Of a stretch of 64,000 nucleotides of DNA, positions 1-8,710 are shown piece after piece. The DNA lies in NCBI RefSeq assembly GCF_001078595.1, contig NZ_LFTY01000002.1, forward strand, positions 1,446,151 through 1,510,150. Direction: 5' to 3'. The position numbers were made by a program, and so were the translations under genes. Below the pieces are notes generated by a model, which made no database searches, was not told where the DNA came from, and worked only from the letters and a program-made list of their open reading frames with translations. This DNA is from Candidatus Rhodobacter oscarellae (GTDB lineage Bacteria; Pseudomonadota; Alphaproteobacteria; Rhodobacterales; Rhodobacteraceae). Each line of letters starts with the position of its first letter. The stretch's first letter is position 1.

Positions 1-270
1 GCCGCCGATCCAGCGCCCCGCCCTTCCTGCGGGTGCGCGCTAGCTCTGTCTGGAAGGGTTTGATCGCGAAGGGTTTGCCCGCGCTGGGCAGGCAACGGGC
101 GCCAGATCGGAGGGCATTTCCTTGGCTCGCATCGCGGCTCCATCGCGCGGATCTTCGCGATGCTCCTTTACAGATCATATGTAGCCGTCATACAGATAAT
201 ACCTAGAGGAGATTTGGGCGGCAGGATTCGCCGCCACAAAAGACAATGAAGCGCAAAGGAGGATGCATTC
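1..270 (+). promoter_or_regulatory. upstream region of the sugar ABC operon
   Basis: No convincing gene is visible here, although the tail of a gene truncated by the window edge cannot be excluded. Just before the first gene the sequence turns more AT-rich (about 165-235) and contains a CATATG palindrome at about 177-182 and the run TCATACAGATAATACC, which would suit a promoter or a GntR/FadR-type operator. AAGGAGG at 256-262, eight bases before the ATG at 271, is a strong ribosome binding site. The operator assignment is inference only. Confidence 0.35.
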
Positions 271-1524
271 ATGAATTTAAGATCACTAGGTATGGGATTG
301 GTGGCCGCCTCGCTGGCGACGACCGCGGTGGCGGAGACCACCGTTAACGTCCTGTCAATCAACCGCGACTCCACGCCGTGGCGCACGCTCTATGATGACG
401 TCGTGGCCGAGTATAACGCCAACAATCCCGGCGTCACCGTCACGGTCGAATACATGGAAGACGAATCCTTCAAGCAAAAGCTGCCCACCCTGCTGCAATC
501 GGCCTCCGCCCCGGACATGTTCTTTAGCTGGTCCGGCGGCGTGTTCTACGAGCAGGCCCAGCAGGGTTTCCTCAAGCACCTGCCGGATGACGTGGTCAGC
601 GCCTGGCAGCAGGAGCTGTCGCCCGGCGGGATGGCCGCGCTGTCTTACAAAGACAAGTTCTACGGCGCGCCCGAGGCCTCGCAGAACGTGGCGATCTGGT
701 ACAACAAGGACCACGCCGCGGCGCTGGGCGTCGACCCCACCAGCATCGAGACCTGGGACGACCTGCTGGCCATGGTCCAGGTGGCCAAGGATGGCGGCGT
801 GACCCCGTTCGTGGTTGGCGGGCAGGACAAGTGGCCGCTGCACTTCTTCTACTCCTTCCTGGCCATGCGGATCATGGGGCAGGACGGCATGGCCGCCTCT
901 GCCGCCGGAGAGAATGGCGGGTTTGACAATGCCGACTGGGTGCGCGCCGGTCAGGAATATCTGCGCCTGATCGAGCTTGAGCCCTTCCAGAACGGGTTCA
1001 TGGGCGTGAAATACGACCAGGCCACCGGGCTTTGGGGCGATGGCGAGAGCCTGTTCCACCTGATGGGGGACTGGGATCTGGGCGCCAGCCGCGGCGCGGC
1101 CTCGGATGGCGGGCTAAGCAACGACCAGCTTGGGGTGATCCCCTTCCCGATGGTCACCGGCGGCAAGGGCGCCGTGACCGATACGCTGGGTGGCGCCTCT
1201 GGCTTTGTGCTAACGTCCAAGGCTGGCCCGGAGGCCATCGACTTCCTCAAGACCTTCATGGGCGTCGAGGCGCAACAGCGCGCCGCGCGCGAGGGCGTCT
1301 ATATCCCAACCGTGCCGTCGGCCGGTGGGCTGGTCGAGGACCCGATCCTCAAGCAATTCGCCGCGATCGGCGGGGCGTCGACCTACCACCAGCTGTTCCT
1401 GGACCAGTTCTTTGGCAGCTCGCTTGGCGGGGCGATCAATGACGTCTCGGCGCAGATGGCCACGGGCGACATCACCGCCGAAGAGGCCGCGGCCCTGCTC
1501 GAAGAAACGCGCGCCTTCCAATAA
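271..1524 (+). CDS. carbohydrate ABC transporter substrate-binding protein (family 1)
   Basis: Periplasmic binding protein of 417 residues that would capture a sugar or sugar acid and deliver it to the two permeases downstream. The N-terminus (MNLRSLGMGLVAASLATTAVA) is a Sec signal peptide with cleavage probable after AVA, near residue 22. The mature part has the family 1 solute-binding pattern, including 'SAPDMFFSWSGG' and 'YGAPEASQNVAIWYNKD'. It is first in a transport-catabolism operon running to 6495 and is separated from the permease gene by a stable hairpin, an arrangement common where the binding protein is needed in excess. The substrate cannot be read from the sequence; the downstream dehydratase suggests an aldonate or related sugar. 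Confidence 0.93.
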   Translation: MNLRSLGMGLVAASLATTAVAETTVNVLSINRDSTPWRTLYDDVVAEYNANNPGVTVTVEYMEDESFKQKLPTLLQSASAPDMFFSWSGGVFYEQAQQGFLKHLPDDVVSAWQQELSPGGMAALSYKDKFYGAPEASQNVAIWYNKDHAAALGVDPTSIETWDDLLAMVQVAKDGGVTPFVVGGQDKWPLHFFYSFLAMRIMGQDGMAASAAGENGGFDNADWVRAGQEYLRLIELEPFQNGFMGVKYDQATGLWGDGESLFHLMGDWDLGASRGAASDGGLSNDQLGVIPFPMVTGGKGAVTDTLGGASGFVLTSKAGPEAIDFLKTFMGVEAQQRAAREGVYIPTVPSAGGLVEDPILKQFAAIGGASTYHQLFLDQFFGSSLGGAINDVSAQMATGDITAEEAAALLEETRAFQ

Positions 1525-1536
1525 AAGCGCGCCTTA

Positions 1537-1581
1537 CCGCACCCCGTCTCTTCCCCCGGTTTGACCCGAAGCGGGGTGCGG
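1537..1581 (+). terminator. intercistronic hairpin after the binding-protein gene
   Basis: Arms CCGCACCCCG (1537-1546) and CGGGGTGCGG (1572-1581) are perfectly complementary around a 25-nt loop, starting 12 nt after the stop codon, and are followed only by CCTTTGC. The weak U-run suggests partial termination or a 3' stability element that raises binding-protein mRNA over permease mRNA, rather than a full terminator. Confidence 0.6.
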
Positions 1582-1604
1582 CCTTTGCAAACGAAAGACA
1601 CAGC

Positions 1605-2549
1605 GTGATGGCAAGAACTGCCCACACCTCGCTCTGGCAGCGTTGGGCCCAGGACGACCAGCTGCGGATGATCTTGATCTTCGTGCCGCCCGCCATCCTG
1701 GTCTTTACCGTGTTCGTGATGATGCCGATGCTGCAGGCTGGGTTCTTCGCGCCCTGGAAGTGGTCGGGCTACGGGCCCGCGCCCTGGGCGATGAACGAGA
1801 CCACCCAGACCACCTTTGGCCGCTGGGTCGGTGATCGCAACTTCGAGCGCATGCTCGGGCATTCCGCGTTCCGGCAGGCGGTCTGGAACTCTGGCCTGGT
1901 GATCGCGGTCTCGCTGCTGGTGCAGTTGCCCCTGGCGCTGGCCTTGGCGCTGATGATCTACCGCACCAGCCGGGCCAACACGGTCTTTCGGCTGATCTTC
2001 TTTCTGCCCTACATCCTGGCCGAGGTCGCCACCGGCCTGATCTTTGCCTTTGCGCTGGACGGCAATTACGGCCTGTCGGCCTGGCTTAGCCAGCTGGTGG
2101 GGCTGGAGGAGGCCTGGTTCCCGCTGGCCGAGAGGCCCTGGGCGTATTACTCGATCCTGGCCGTGCTGGTGTGGAAGTATTTCGGCTTTCACATGATGAT
2201 CTACATCGCGGGGCTGCAGTCGATCAATTCCGAGCTGTTGGAGAGCGCCGAGATCGATGGCGCCACCAGCTGGCAGAAGGCCTGGTACATCAAGATCCCG
2301 CTGATCTGGCCCGCGATCACCGTGTCGATCTTTTATTCCGTGCTGGGCGCGCTGCAGGTCTTTGACCTGGTGATGCCGATGACCGCGGGCGGGCCGTCCA
2401 ACAGCTCGCACACGCTGGTCAGCTACCTTTACAACTTCGGCTTCATCCGGCTGGACGTGGGCTTTGGCTCTGCGGTCGGCGTCTTCCTGTTTGTGACCGG
2501 TGTGGTCTTTGCCCTGGCCTATCGCAACACCGTGCAGAGGGGGCAGTGA
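1605..2549 (+). CDS. sugar ABC transporter permease (MalF-type)
   Basis: Inner-membrane permease of 314 residues with about six hydrophobic segments, the first at residues 22-44. The cytoplasmic EAA loop that docks on the ATPase is seen as 'ESAEIDGATSWQKAWYIKIP' near residue 212. It pairs with the MalG-type permease that starts one base after its stop codon (TGA 2547-2549, ATG 2551). Length and layout are ordinary for the family. Together with the upstream binding protein and the downstream ATPase it forms one importer; the substrate is unproven. Confidence 0.92.
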   Translation: MMARTAHTSLWQRWAQDDQLRMILIFVPPAILVFTVFVMMPMLQAGFFAPWKWSGYGPAPWAMNETTQTTFGRWVGDRNFERMLGHSAFRQAVWNSGLVIAVSLLVQLPLALALALMIYRTSRANTVFRLIFFLPYILAEVATGLIFAFALDGNYGLSAWLSQLVGLEEAWFPLAERPWAYYSILAVLVWKYFGFHMMIYIAGLQSINSELLESAEIDGATSWQKAWYIKIPLIWPAITVSIFYSVLGALQVFDLVMPMTAGGPSNSSHTLVSYLYNFGFIRLDVGFGSAVGVFLFVTGVVFALAYRNTVQRGQ

Positions 2550-2550
2550 G

Positions 2551-3381
2551 ATGAGCCGCATGTTCACCTGGGCCGACGCCGCCCGGATCATCGTGCTCTT
2601 GGCGGTGTCCTTTCTGATCCTGATGCCCATCGCCGCGGCGGTCCTAGGCGGGTTCAAGACCAATGGCGAGCTGCGCGTCTCACCCTTTGGGCTGCCCGAG
2701 GTCTGGCATTTGCAGTTCTACGGCGAGATCCTGGGCGGGCGCCGGTTCTGGGTCTATCTGGGCAACAGCTTTTTCATCTCGATCATGACCGTGGGGCTAA
2801 CGCTGGTTCTGGGCTCGATGTGCGCCTTCGCCTTCGCGCAGACCCGCTTTTTTGGGTCGCGCTTCCTGTTCGGCTACCTGTTGCTGGGGCTGATGTTCCC
2901 GGTGGCCGCGGCGATCATGCCGCTGTTCTTGACGGTGCGGGACCTGGGGCTGCTGGACACCGCCTGGGGCGTGATACTGCCGCAGGTAGCCTTTGGGCTG
3001 GCCTTCTCGATCATGTTCTTTCGCACCTTCTTCAAAGAGATGCCGTCCGAGCTTTTCGATGCCGCGCGGGTGGATGGGTGCTCTTACATCCGGTTCTATT
3101 TCACCTTCACGCTGCCGCTCTCGACCCCCATCCTGGCGACCATAGCGGTCTTCGTGTTCGTGCAGAGCTGGAACAACTACCTGCTGCCGCTGATCATGCT
3201 CAACGACCGCGAGGGCTACACCTGGACGCTGGGCGCGATGGATTTTCGCGGCGAATACGCCGCCGAGTGGAACCGCACGCTGGCCTTCGTCTCGGCGACG
3301 CTGGCGCCCGCGGTGGTCTTCTTTCTGGCGGCGCAGAAATACATCGTCTCGGGCCTGACCGGCGGGGCGGTAAAGGGATGA
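2551..3381 (+). CDS. sugar ABC transporter permease (MalG-type)
   Basis: Second permease subunit, 276 residues. I chose ATG 2551 (MSRMFTWADAARII) rather than the in-frame start at 2500, because 2551 gives the usual family length and abuts the preceding stop. The EAA loop appears as 'FDAARVDGCSYIRFYFTFTL' near residue 169, and the C-terminus 'QKYIVSGLTGGAVKG' is the normal MalG-type ending. It is translationally close-coupled to the MalF-type gene. An 83-bp gap separates it from the ATPase gene. Confidence 0.92.
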   Translation: MSRMFTWADAARIIVLLAVSFLILMPIAAAVLGGFKTNGELRVSPFGLPEVWHLQFYGEILGGRRFWVYLGNSFFISIMTVGLTLVLGSMCAFAFAQTRFFGSRFLFGYLLLGLMFPVAAAIMPLFLTVRDLGLLDTAWGVILPQVAFGLAFSIMFFRTFFKEMPSELFDAARVDGCSYIRFYFTFTLPLSTPILATIAVFVFVQSWNNYLLPLIMLNDREGYTWTLGAMDFRGEYAAEWNRTLAFVSATLAPAVVFFLAAQKYIVSGLTGGAVKG

Positions 3382-3464
3382 CCGCCCCGCGACAGACACG
3401 CCGCCCGACGGCACGCGCTGGCGGCCCCCGCCGCGGCTTTGACACCTACAGGGAGGGCTAAGCC

Positions 3465-4469
3465 ATGGCCGAAGTCCGCATGACAAACATCAACAAGAGC
3501 TTTGGCGCCGTAGAGGTCATCCCCGACCTGAGCCTGACCATCCCAGACGGCAGCTTTAGCGTGCTTGTCGGGCCATCCGGGTGCGGCAAGTCCACCCTGC
3601 TGCGGATGATCGCCGGGCTAGAGGACGTCTCGGCGGGCGAAATCCACATCGCCGGCGAGGACGTGACCGGCGCCAAGCCCTCGGATCGCGGCATCGCAAT
3701 GGTGTTCCAAAGCTACGCGCTTTACCCGCATATGTCGGTGCGCCAGAATATCGGCTTTGGCCTGAAGCTGGCCAAGACCCCAAAGGACGAGATCAACCGC
3801 CGGGTCGGCGAGGCCGCCGAGATCCTACAGCTTGGCCCGCTTCTGGACCGCAAGCCGCGGCAATTGTCCGGCGGCCAGCGCCAGCGCGTGGCCATCGGGC
3901 GCTCGATCGTGCGCAAGCCCAAGGTCTTCCTGTTTGACGAGCCGCTTTCCAACCTAGACGCCGCGCTGCGCACGCAGATGCGCGTGGAGCTGGCCGAGCT
4001 GCACGCAAAACTGAATGCCACAATGATCTACGTCACCCATGACCAGGTCGAGGCCATGACCATGGCCGACCAGATCGTGATCATGAAGGACGGCATAATC
4101 CAGCAGGTCGGCCGCCCGATGGAGCTTTACAACGCGCCCCAGAACCCCTTCGTTGCGGGTTTCATCGGCTCGCCAAGAATGAACCTGATCGAGGGCCGCA
4201 TCGCCGAGGCCCGCAAGTCAAAGATCCTGGGCATCCGGCCCGAGCATATCGACGTCTCGCCCGACGCGGGCGAGTGGGAAGGCCGGCTGCGCTATGTCGA
4301 GCACCTTGGGTCCGACACGGTCGCCTATGTCGACAGCGAGGCCGCCGGGCGCATCACCGTGCGCCTGCCCGGCGAGGTCGCGATTTCCACCGGCGACGCG
4401 GTCTTTCTGACCCCGCGCGCCAACAACATTCACCTATTCCGTGCCGACGGAACTGTCGAAAGGGCGTAA
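3465..4469 (+). CDS. sugar ABC transporter ATP-binding protein (UgpC/MsmK type)
   Basis: ATPase of 334 residues that powers the importer. Walker A 'GPSGCGKST' is near residue 35, the signature '[14 protein letters not shown]' near 134, Walker B '[13 protein letters not shown]' near 155 and the H-loop 'YVTHD' near 190. The C-terminal third is an OB/TOBE-like domain ('[13 protein letters not shown]'), typical of MalK-type subunits that can carry regulatory contacts. GGAGGG lies 8-12 bases before the ATG. It completes the ABC system and is followed after only 2 bp by the dehydrogenase gene, so transport and metabolism are co-transcribed. Confidence 0.94.
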   Translation: MAEVRMTNINKSFGAVEVIPDLSLTIPDGSFSVLVGPSGCGKSTLLRMIAGLEDVSAGEIHIAGEDVTGAKPSDRGIAMVFQSYALYPHMSVRQNIGFGLKLAKTPKDEINRRVGEAAEILQLGPLLDRKPRQLSGGQRQRVAIGRSIVRKPKVFLFDEPLSNLDAALRTQMRVELAELHAKLNATMIYVTHDQVEAMTMADQIVIMKDGIIQQVGRPMELYNAPQNPFVAGFIGSPRMNLIEGRIAEARKSKILGIRPEHIDVSPDAGEWEGRLRYVEHLGSDTVAYVDSEAAGRITVRLPGEVAISTGDAVFLTPRANNIHLFRADGTVERA

Positions 4470-4471
4470 CG

Positions 4472-5365
4472 ATGACCTTGGTTGGTGTAACTGGAGGCAG
4501 CGGCGGCGCGGGAGGGGCCGTGATCCAAGAGCTCTTGGATCACGGCTTTCAATGCCGCAACCTGGATGTGAAGCCGCCGCGCGCGCCGCTTTGCGACTTC
4601 GTGCCGTTGGATATGTGCGACTATGGCGCGGTCTTTGACGCCATGGCCGGCTGCGACGCGGTGGTGCATTTCGCCGGCGATCCGCGCCCGGACGAAGAGC
4701 ATTTCGCCGCCGCGGACCGCTTTGCCAATAACACGGTCGCCTTGTTCAACGCCTTCAACGCCGCCGCCGCGCATGGCATCAAGCGGGTCGTCTGGGCCAG
4801 CTCCGAGACCATCTTTGGCCACCCCTTCGTCACCAACCAGCCGCCCGAGGTGCCGATGGACGAGACCGCCGCGCCCGCGCCGCAGACCGGCTATGCGATC
4901 TCTAAGGCCGTATCCGAGACAATCGCCGAGCAGATGGCCGCGCTCCATGACATGACCTTCATCGGGCTGCGGCTGTCCAACGTACTCTATGACGATCCAA
5001 GCGCGGATGCCGCGTTTCAGAAGATCCCCGGCTATTGGAGCGACCTTTCCTGCCGCAAATTCAACCTTTGGGGCTATGTCCACATCCGGGACGTCACGCG
5101 CGCTGTTCGCCTGGCCCTGGAGGCCAACCTGACCGGCGCCGAGGTCTTCAGCATCGCCGCCTCGGACACCATCATGCGCCAGCCAAGCCGCGCCCTTGTC
5201 GCGGCGGTCATGCCAGATGCCACCGTGCTTCCCGCCCTGACCGGCAGAACCGCGATGCTGGACTGCGCCAAGGCCCGCGCCATGCTTGGATGGGAGCCGG
5301 AATATAGCTGGCAGGACGTCCTTGGCATCGACGCGAACGCGTCCAGCAAGAAAGAGCTGCTGTGA
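4472..5365 (+). CDS. NAD-dependent epimerase/dehydratase family sugar oxidoreductase
   Basis: Extended short-chain dehydrogenase of 297 residues. The Rossmann glycine motif is 'GVTGGSGGAGG' (residues 5-15) and the catalytic Tyr-Lys pair is Y141/K145 in 'YAISK', with Ser110/Ser111 in the usual position. In this operon it most plausibly oxidises a sugar or uronate at C1 (lactone-forming dehydrogenase) or epimerises it, ahead of the dehydratase encoded next. An upstream in-frame start at 4274 lies inside the ATPase gene and is rejected. It overlaps the next gene by 4 nt (GTGA at 5362-5365), so translation is coupled. Confidence 0.85.
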   Translation: MTLVGVTGGSGGAGGAVIQELLDHGFQCRNLDVKPPRAPLCDFVPLDMCDYGAVFDAMAGCDAVVHFAGDPRPDEEHFAAADRFANNTVALFNAFNAAAAHGIKRVVWASSETIFGHPFVTNQPPEVPMDETAAPAPQTGYAISKAVSETIAEQMAALHDMTFIGLRLSNVLYDDPSADAAFQKIPGYWSDLSCRKFNLWGYVHIRDVTRAVRLALEANLTGAEVFSIAASDTIMRQPSRALVAAVMPDATVLPALTGRTAMLDCAKARAMLGWEPEYSWQDVLGIDANASSKKELL

Positions 5366-6495
5366 AGATCACCGACATCAAGGTCCACCTGCTAAAGGAG
5401 TGGCGCACGCTCTTGATCGTGGTGGTCGAGACTGACCAGGGCACCTATGGGCTGGGCGAAAGCGGGCTGACAAGCCGCGAATACGCCGTCGAGGGCATGA
5501 TCCGCGACCTCAAGTCCCTGCTGATCGGGCAGGACCCGTTCCGGATCGAGCATCTCTGGCAGGTGATGTGGCGGTCAGGCTTCCACCCGTCGGGCCAGGT
5601 GCTGTCCAGCGCGATCTCGGCCATCGACATGGCGCTCTACGACATCAAGGGCAAGGCGCTTGGCGTGCCGGTCTACGAATTGCTGGGCGGCCGGACGCGG
5701 GACAAGGTCCTAAGCTACTGCCACATCCACGGTGACACGCCCGAAGAGACCCTGGCCGCGGCGCGCAAGGCGGTCGCAGAGGGCTGGAAGGTTCTGCGGT
5801 GGGAGCCGTCCTACGAACCCGACATGGTCATGCGGGGCCGCTGGGCGGTCGATAAGGCGATCGAGGAGTTCCGCTTGCTTAGGCAAGAGCTTGGCCCCGA
5901 TATCGAGCTCGCCTTTGACGCCCATACCAAGCTCACGCCGCCGGAAGCCGCCTATTTCTGCGAGCAAATTAAAGCCTATCGTCCAATGTTCGTCGAAGAC
6001 CCGCTGCGCAGCGAGTTCGCGGATGGCTATTCGCTGCTGCGCCAGCAGACCGGCGTGCCGCTCGCCGCGGGCGAGCAATTTGCGACGAAATGGCAGTTCC
6101 GCCAGCTCATCCAGCGCAACCTCATCGACTACGCCCGCGTCGACGTCTGCATCGCCGGTGGATTGACCGAGGCCAAAAAGATCGCCGCCCTGTGCGAGAC
6201 CCAAATGATCGATCTGACCGTCCATAATCCCATCGGGCCGATCTCGACCGCCGCGTGCCTGCATCTGAACCTCAGCTGCCCCAACGTGCTGGTCCAAGAG
6301 TTACCTAGGCGCCCGGGGGAATGTGTGCCCGATCTCATCACGACGGATCAAGTGTGGCGGGACGGCTGGCTGGAATGCGGTGCTGCGCCCGGGCTGGGGG
6401 TCGAATTGAACCCGGCGGGCCTGGTCAACTACCCCTTTATCCCCGAGCATCTGCCAATCCTGCGGCGCGAGGACGGGTCATTCGCCAACTGGTAG
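5362..6495 (+). CDS. DgoD-like acid-sugar dehydratase (mandelate racemase/enolase superfamily)
   Basis: 377 residues with a GTG start overlapping the preceding stop. The barrel shows metal ligands D186 ('FDAH'), E212 ('VEDPLR') and E238 ('AAGEQF'), plus H188 and H288 ('VHNPIGPISTAACLHL'). In E. coli D-galactonate dehydratase the recalled equivalents are D183/E209/E235 with H185/H285, that is, the same spacing offset by three. This supports beta-elimination of water from an aldonate (galactonate or a relative) to a 2-keto-3-deoxy acid. The mannonate dehydratase Arg/Tyr pattern is not evident. The kinase and aldolase that would complete the pathway are not in this window. Confidence 0.85.
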   Translation: MKITDIKVHLLKEWRTLLIVVVETDQGTYGLGESGLTSREYAVEGMIRDLKSLLIGQDPFRIEHLWQVMWRSGFHPSGQVLSSAISAIDMALYDIKGKALGVPVYELLGGRTRDKVLSYCHIHGDTPEETLAAARKAVAEGWKVLRWEPSYEPDMVMRGRWAVDKAIEEFRLLRQELGPDIELAFDAHTKLTPPEAAYFCEQIKAYRPMFVEDPLRSEFADGYSLLRQQTGVPLAAGEQFATKWQFRQLIQRNLIDYARVDVCIAGGLTEAKKIAALCETQMIDLTVHNPIGPISTAACLHLNLSCPNVLVQELPRRPGECVPDLITTDQVWRDGWLECGAAPGLGVELNPAGLVNYPFIPEHLPILRREDGSFANW

Positions 6496-6544
6496 CCCCC
6501 CGGCCGGTCGTCCGGTCGGTCGGGCGAGCGGGCGATGCGCCCCG

Positions 6545-7318
6545 CTAGAGAGCTCTTATGTTGGGACCGTCCCACGCGCCGATGCGATCGGCGACCAACT
6601 GGTTCTGCTCCAGCATTGACGACATGCGCGCGCGCGCCGTCTCGCCGTCGCCGGCCTTGATCGCTTCGGCGACCTCGATATGGCTGCGCCTCGAGACCTT
6701 CTCGCTCGGCGCCGCCTGCGCGCCCGTGGGGTAGGAGAATTGCAGCAGCGCCAGGATCAGACCCTGCATCTGCCGCAGCATGATGTTGCCGGTGCTCTCA
6801 AGGATGGTGGCGTGGAACGCGTAATCGGCGGCGATCATGCCCTCTGTGCCGTAGGGCTCTGGGCGTATATGCTCGGCGGCCCGCAGAATGATCTCGCGCT
6901 GCTCGGTGGTCGCGTTGATTGCGGCCAGGGCGGCGGCCTCCGGCTCGAAGATAAAGCGAAGCTTGGTGCTGTCGCGATAGATCTTCGTGGCCGCGGGGCT
7001 GCTGGGCTCGTGCCAATTGATCACGTCCGGGTCGATCAGGTTCCAGCTTTCGAACGGCAAGACGCGGGTGCCGTAGCGCCGCGCCGTGCGCACCATCCCC
7101 TTGCCCGAAAGCACCTTGATCGCCTCGCGCACGACGGTTCGAGACACGCCGAGCATGCCGACCAGTTCAGCCTCCATCGGAATGGTGGCGCCAGCGGGAA
7201 AATCGCCGCGGGCGATCATCCGGCCCAACGTGTTGACCGCAGTCTTGCCCGCGCCGGTGGGCAACTCGGCCAGATAGATATCAGGCACGTTAAACGGTTG
7301 TGTCGACGCGAAACTCAT
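6545..7318 (-). CDS. FadR/GntR-family transcriptional regulator (FCD domain)
   Basis: 257 residues, convergent with the sugar operon. The N-terminal winged helix includes 'IPMEAELVGMLGVSRTVVRE' (about residues 45-65) and 'VLSGKGMVRTARRYGTRV'. The C-terminal helical FCD domain (about 100-240) normally binds an organic acid effector and a metal through His/Asp residues. It is the obvious candidate regulator of the ABC-dehydratase operon, probably a repressor relieved by the aldonate or its keto-deoxy product. That link is inferred from position only; the two genes do not share a promoter region. Confidence 0.9.
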   Translation of the reverse strand: MSFASTQPFNVPDIYLAELPTGAGKTAVNTLGRMIARGDFPAGATIPMEAELVGMLGVSRTVVREAIKVLSGKGMVRTARRYGTRVLPFESWNLIDPDVINWHEPSSPAATKIYRDSTKLRFIFEPEAAALAAINATTEQREIILRAAEHIRPEPYGTEGMIAADYAFHATILESTGNIMLRQMQGLILALLQFSYPTGAQAAPSEKVSRRSHIEVAEAIKAGDGETARARMSSMLEQNQLVADRIGAWDGPNIRAL

Positions 7319-7687
7319 TGAGGCCCCTCTTTTCTAGATAGTGCCTGAGCGCAGGCCCTAATGCCAATGCGTTTCCGTCTCCAGCGGAGCCGTAGGAACA
7401 CAGAATAAACGAAAGCTTATACCGTGACCTATGAATGCGTGCGAAAATCGCCACGGCATGCACGAGCGGCGGATGCTGAGAGCTATTCTGGCGCCATTCG
7501 CGCACAGCCGGAACACCCCACTGACGCCGAAATGGGCACGCTTTGCGCCAAATACGGCCCCGCGGAGGACCCGCATCACGCCGCACGCAACAACGCGACA
7601 CGCCAAACAAATGGGCCCTCCAGACCTCCCCACAGGTCCGAAGGGCCGCTTGTGCGCTCCGCCGTCGCGGAGCTGCTGTATGCGAAG
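7319..7687. other. intergenic region, regulator promoter and terminator
   Basis: No gene is supported in this 369-bp gap. The part near 7319-7430 should hold the promoter of the FadR-type regulator. Several overlapping ORFs exist here but lack coding bias and ribosome binding sites. The only clear structure is the hairpin at 7614-7647. Confidence 0.5.
7614..7647 (-). terminator. probable terminator of the Hint-domain gene
   Basis: Complementary arms GGCCCT (7614-7619) and AGGGCC (7642-7647) enclose a second stem, GACCT (7623-7627) with AGGTC (7634-7638). It starts about 40 nt past the stop of the minus-strand gene. On that strand it is followed by CATTTGTTTGG, a weak U-tract, so termination strength is uncertain. 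Confidence 0.5.
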
Positions 7688-8311
7688 TCACATCTGGTCG
7701 AAGAGCGTGAGCGTCTCTTTCTTTGACAGAATGCGCCGCGCCGGGCGGGCCGCGTCGCTGTCATGGTTCTCTTGAAGCTCGGGGAAGACGTCGTAGATCT
7801 CTTGGCGCTGCGCGTTGCCGATCCCGCGCAGGCTGGTGTCGCAGGGCTGGAAGCTCTCGGACCAGCAGCCATCGGCCAGCACCACCTCGTGGCGGTCAAA
7901 CAGGAAGTGAATATAGGTCGTGGCCAGGGTTTCTACGTCATGCACACCGCGGTGGTTGACCAGGTGCTTGGCGGCCACCAGGACCTCGCGGTCCTCAAAG
8001 TAAAGCGCCGTTTGGTCGCTTGTCACCAGCACGCGGTGGTTCGGGCTCAGCCACATGTCGCGCTCGGGCAGCCCGTCGCCAAGGGCGTCCTTGCGGATGA
8101 GGATGGGGCGCAGATGCGGGTTCTGCGTAAGTTCACGCCCCGCAATGCTGCGCCACCCAACCCAGCGGATTTCTTGGATGCCATTGTCGCGCGTCACAAC
8201 CTTGTCGCCCACCGAGAGCGTCTCGACCGCAACCTCGCCTGTGGGCGTCGCGATACGGCTGCCGGGGGTGTAACAAGGCGTTTCTGTTTGTATTTCAGTG
8301 GCTACAGCCAT
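7688..8311 (-). CDS. Hint-domain protein (Hint_2 type)
   Basis: 207 residues from the ATG at 8309-8311, chosen because GGAAG lies about 11 bases upstream; the in-frame extension to 8566 looks non-coding. The Hint fold starts at 'CYTPGSRIATPTGEVAVETL' (about residue 13), with 'VGDKVVTRDNG', 'LSPNHRVL' and 'VETLATTYIHFLFDRHEVVL'. These are the A, B and F-like blocks of the hedgehog/intein domain common in Roseobacter secreted and calcium-binding proteins. Here it stands nearly alone, with only a C-terminal tail ('ILSKKETLTLFDQM') and no attached repeat domain. No signal peptide is seen. Its substrate and whether it self-cleaves are unknown. Confidence 0.85.
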   Translation of the reverse strand: MAVATEIQTETPCYTPGSRIATPTGEVAVETLSVGDKVVTRDNGIQEIRWVGWRSIAGRELTQNPHLRPILIRKDALGDGLPERDMWLSPNHRVLVTSDQTALYFEDREVLVAAKHLVNHRGVHDVETLATTYIHFLFDRHEVVLADGCWSESFQPCDTSLRGIGNAQRQEIYDVFPELQENHDSDAARPARRILSKKETLTLFDQM

Positions 8312-8710
8312 GCTCGTTTCGTCTTCCAATATTCCGGTATTCGCAATCAGCGACTGACCGCTGACATGCATAAGACCTACTGCGTTAGGCCGTTCTGGCC
8401 GAGGAAAATCATGGCAAGTTTGGGGCAAACCCGGCGTTTGGGCGCGATTTCGGGGGCGGGTTCGACGCAGCCTTGGCCCGCATTGCTGCCAAAATGGAAA
8501 CAACTGAATTGGCAAAGTGACCGTTCCGAGCACGCCAGGCGCCATACGACGCAAAAACAAGGGCAAAGGCCGGACTCATCGTTTCCAGAGAAGAAACGGG
8601 CGCAATGCACGTCAAAGGCGTCTGCGCATCGCCGTATTCTCGCCACAATTATCTCTTTGGCATGATCAATGCCCTGGGCCGCGGCGGCATTGTGCGCCGC
8701 GCCACAGGTG
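8312..8710. other. 399-bp intergenic region
   Basis: This lies between the end of the mod operon and the start of the Hint-domain gene, both on the minus strand. I see no gene with a ribosome binding site and coding bias and no clear terminator hairpin. The part next to 8311 is locally less GC-rich and should hold the Hint-gene promoter. Confidence 0.45.

Noticed and set aside
3378-3461. 27-codon ORF overlapping the permease stop (ATGA)
   Set aside because: Arg/Pro-rich, no recognised features, and it ends 3 bp before the ATPase ATG. Coding potential is too weak to call, although translational relay cannot be excluded.
7424-7775. overlapping plus-strand ORFs between the regulator and the Hint gene
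   Set aside because: They lack start signals and coding bias, and partly run antisense to the Hint-domain gene.
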